This document shows, piece by piece, positions 62,327 through 64,000 of a stretch of 64,000 nucleotides of DNA. The first letter of the stretch is position 1. Every line of letters begins with the position of its first letter. Origin of the DNA: an uncultured Paracoccaceae bacterium (GTDB lineage Bacteria > Pseudomonadota > Alphaproteobacteria > Rhodobacterales > Rhodobacteraceae); NCBI GenBank assembly GCA_947496535.1, contig CANMDE010000003.1, forward strand, positions 186,001 through 250,000, in the 5' to 3' direction. The notes under the pieces were generated by a model, which was not told the DNA's origin, did no database searches, and was given only the letters and a program-made list of their open reading frames with translations. A program made the translations under genes and the position numbers.

Positions 62327-63624
62327 ACGTTTTTCAACGCCACGTCGATAGCGGCCAGTGTTCTGTCGACCCCACCCGCGTGATCGTCAAAGAAACGGGT
62401 AATCTGATCTTCACTGACATCCGCCGGCGTTTTAACGGCATCAATCAGTTCCTCCGGGCTTTTGACATGATGACAGACCCCGGCGGCGATAGCCTCTACC
62501 GCAGGGTATTCGATGGTCCATATCTCGGGGCCGACGATGACCGGTCTTTTCAGGGCGAGGGGTTCAATGATGTTATGCGCACCCTTGGGTGTGAAGCCGC
62601 CGCCCACAATGGCGCGGTCGCAAAGGGATAGGTAAAAATACATCTCGCCCATACTGTCACCCAGCAGGACGTCAATATCAGGTGCTGCCTCATCCAACGC
62701 GAGTTTGTCGTCAAGCAGGGTTGATCTGCGCGCGTATCTTATCCCAGCAGCATCAAGCATCTTTGCCATCTCATCGAACCGTTCCGGCGCGCGCGGAACG
62801 TAGATGAAAAACGGGCCGTTTGGCCCCTTGGTGGCGCGGATCATGTCGATGTAGACGTCATCTTCGCCCTCAACGACACTCGCCAGAGTAAACGTCTGGC
62901 GGCCTTGGGTTAAAGGATGGGCGGCCTTGGCCGCAGCGACAAGATGCGCTGGAATGTGCTGATCAAATCGCAACTCTCCGGTGATGTGCAGGTTCGCCAT
63001 CCCGCAGGCGGCAAACCGGTCGCGCTGTACCTGCGATTTGACGAAACCGCCGGCAAAACCCGGCAAAAGGCCGGATCGCAAAGCCAGCCCTTTGGTGTCC
63101 TTGTCATAACTTTTTTGCGGATACTGCGCGTTGCACATGAAAAGTGGCGTGCCGAGCTTGTGGCAGGCCGCGATCATTCGCGGCCAGATTTCAATCTCCA
63201 TCACCAGCCCGTATTTGGGCCGGAAGCTGCGCAGAAAGCGGCGGTAGGCAAAGCCGTATTCCAAAGGCACCCAGACCGTCTGCACCCGCCCTGTGGCAAT
63301 GTCTTCAGCAAAGATCGCTTCTGCCTCGCGCCTGCCTGCGGGGGTGAAATGGGTGGTGATGACCTTTTCCCCGCGCGCCAATAACGCGCGGATCAGCGGA
63401 GTGGCAGATCGCATTTCGCCCAAAGATACCGCGTGGACCCAAACGGGTTGCTGGATAGGTTTGCTGTAGACGCCAAACCGTTCGCGCAGATGCGCTGTAT
63501 AAAGCGGGTCTTTCTTCCCGCGCTTGCGCAGATAAAGCAGGATCACCGGCAGCAAGACCCACCAGATGATACTGTAGATGGCCAACGCGACCCGCATTTT
63601 GGGGGATGGGAAAGATCGGGTCAT
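62323..63624 (-). CDS. Kdo-transferase family glycosyltransferase, paralogue 1 (WaaA-like)
   Basis: This 433-residue protein has the WaaA N-terminal anchor helix (ALAIYSIIWWVLLPVILLYL), then VWVHAVSLGEMRSATPLIRA with the catalytic Glu, LVMEIEIWPRMIAACHKLGT, ITGELRFDQHIP and the GT-B C-terminal LLGDSMGEMYFYLSLCDRAI with GGGFTPKGAHNIIEPLALKR. WaaA adds Kdo to lipid A. It overlaps a second WaaA-like gene upstream by 4 bp, so one of the two may be the true WaaA and the other a specialised relative. Confidence 0.87.
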   Translation of the reverse strand: MTRSFPSPKMRVALAIYSIIWWVLLPVILLYLRKRGKKDPLYTAHLRERFGVYSKPIQQPVWVHAVSLGEMRSATPLIRALLARGEKVITTHFTPAGRREAEAIFAEDIATGRVQTVWVPLEYGFAYRRFLRSFRPKYGLVMEIEIWPRMIAACHKLGTPLFMCNAQYPQKSYDKDTKGLALRSGLLPGFAGGFVKSQVQRDRFAACGMANLHITGELRFDQHIPAHLVAAAKAAHPLTQGRQTFTLASVVEGEDDVYIDMIRATKGPNGPFFIYVPRAPERFDEMAKMLDAAGIRYARRSTLLDDKLALDEAAPDIDVLLGDSMGEMYFYLSLCDRAIVGGGFTPKGAHNIIEPLALKRPVIVGPEIWTIEYPAVEAIAAGVCHHVKSPEELIDAVKTPADVSEDQITRFFDDHAGGVDRTLAAIDVALKNV

Positions 63625-64000
63625 AACAGCCCCAGAATTTGGGTGGTCAGGGCGTCTGTGCGGGCGGAGGATTGCGCGATGACCGCTTTGGCATTTGCCA
63701 CATGTTGCTCCAGCTTTGGATCGGTCAAAGCTGCCACGACAGACGTGGCGTCCTCGACAGCAACAACGGCATCTGCTTGCCCTAGATCCTCAAAATCAGA
63801 CTTGAAATTGGCCGTGCGGGGCCCGTGCAGGATAGCGGTTTCCAGCGCCGCAGCTTCCCAAGGATTATGTCCTTCGATATCGCTGAATGTGCCGCCGATC
63901 AGGACCGCTTTGGACAGTCGATAGATCAGCCCCAGATCACCGAAGGTATCGCAAAGCCATACTGCGTGCTGCCGTTCCGGCACGCCGCCTTCATTGCGTC
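63621..64000 (-). CDS. Kdo-transferase (WaaA-like) paralogue 2, C-terminal part cut by window end
   Basis: The 126 visible codons end a WaaA-type GT-B enzyme: VWLCDTFGDLGLIYRLSKAV, GGTFSDIEGHNPWEAAALET, ILHGPRTANFKSDFEDLGQA. This region matches E. coli WaaA more closely (GGHNPLEPAA type) than the downstream paralogue does (KGAHNIIEPLAL). The frame stays open to base 64000, so the N-terminal two thirds lie outside. It overlaps the next gene by 4 bp (ATGA). Confidence 0.88.
   Translation of the reverse strand, partial: RNEGGVPERQHAVWLCDTFGDLGLIYRLSKAVLIGGTFSDIEGHNPWEAAALETAILHGPRTANFKSDFEDLGQADAVVAVEDATSVVAALTDPKLEQHVANAKAVIAQSSARTDALTTQILGLL

Overview
The window reads as a chromosomal segment of an alphaproteobacterium of the Rhodobacteraceae (Roseobacter-like). 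The basis is gene content rather than a database match: an FnrL-type regulator with an N-terminal cysteine cluster, a sucC-sucD-sucA-odhB-lpdA cluster with extra genes between the core genes, an XrtD-like exosortase fused to an EpsI-like domain, FYDLN-acid, DUF1178 and DUF1285 proteins, and a MoxR/DUF58/DUF4159 operon. No transposase, integrase, phage gene, CRISPR array or rRNA was seen. There is one tRNA, tRNA-Ala(GGC).

Layout. 1-5.4 kb: a minus-strand purine nucleoside uptake and salvage operon (BMP-family binding protein, ATPase, permease, small unknown protein, permease, then a purine nucleoside phosphorylase cut by the window edge), with a hairpin after the binding-protein gene. 5.6-7.2 kb: Nfu-type Fe-S carrier, tsaB and rimI, overlapping. 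7.4-12.3 kb: small periplasmic protein, universal stress protein, a YHYH-domain gene broken by two frameshifts, fnrL, a VOC protein facing an HxlR-like regulator, and the tRNA. 12.4-15 kb: FYDLN-acid protein, YgjP-like metallopeptidase, GntR regulator, TerB-like membrane protein.

15.1-27.2 kb is the lower TCA block on the minus strand: sucC, sucD, sucA, odhB, lpdA. It is interspersed with unrelated genes: an unknown protein and a methyltransferase between sucC and sucD; DUF805 and an opposite-strand sulfotransferase between sucD and sucA; an AT-rich membrane protein and a MAPEG protein between odhB and lpdA. The methyltransferase lies between 42-bp direct repeats that copy the start of sucD. 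Two identical 10-bp palindromes 21 bp apart lie upstream of sucC.

27.4-37.8 kb is a surface and exopolysaccharide region: a flippase-type ABC exporter, a 1338-residue protein with two PA14 domains, a Asp/His-rich linker, a G8 domain and a beta-helix resembling animal CEMIP/TMEM2, an SGNH-like hydrolase, the XrtD-like exosortase, a small membrane protein and a serine acetyltransferase-like enzyme. 37.8-44.6 kb is a four-gene operon (MoxR ATPase, DUF58, DUF4159/vWA-type membrane protein, amidotransferase-like membrane protein).

44.6-64 kb is mostly housekeeping and metabolism: DUF1285, YHS protein, hydroxypyruvate isomerase-like protein, thioesterase, DUF6152-like protein, SulP transporter, flavin reductase, GNAT, EcsC protein, ptsP, lysC, SDR, DUF1178, Nudix, an HDAC-like deacetylase, modABC, and two tandem Kdo-transferase paralogues, the second cut by the window end.
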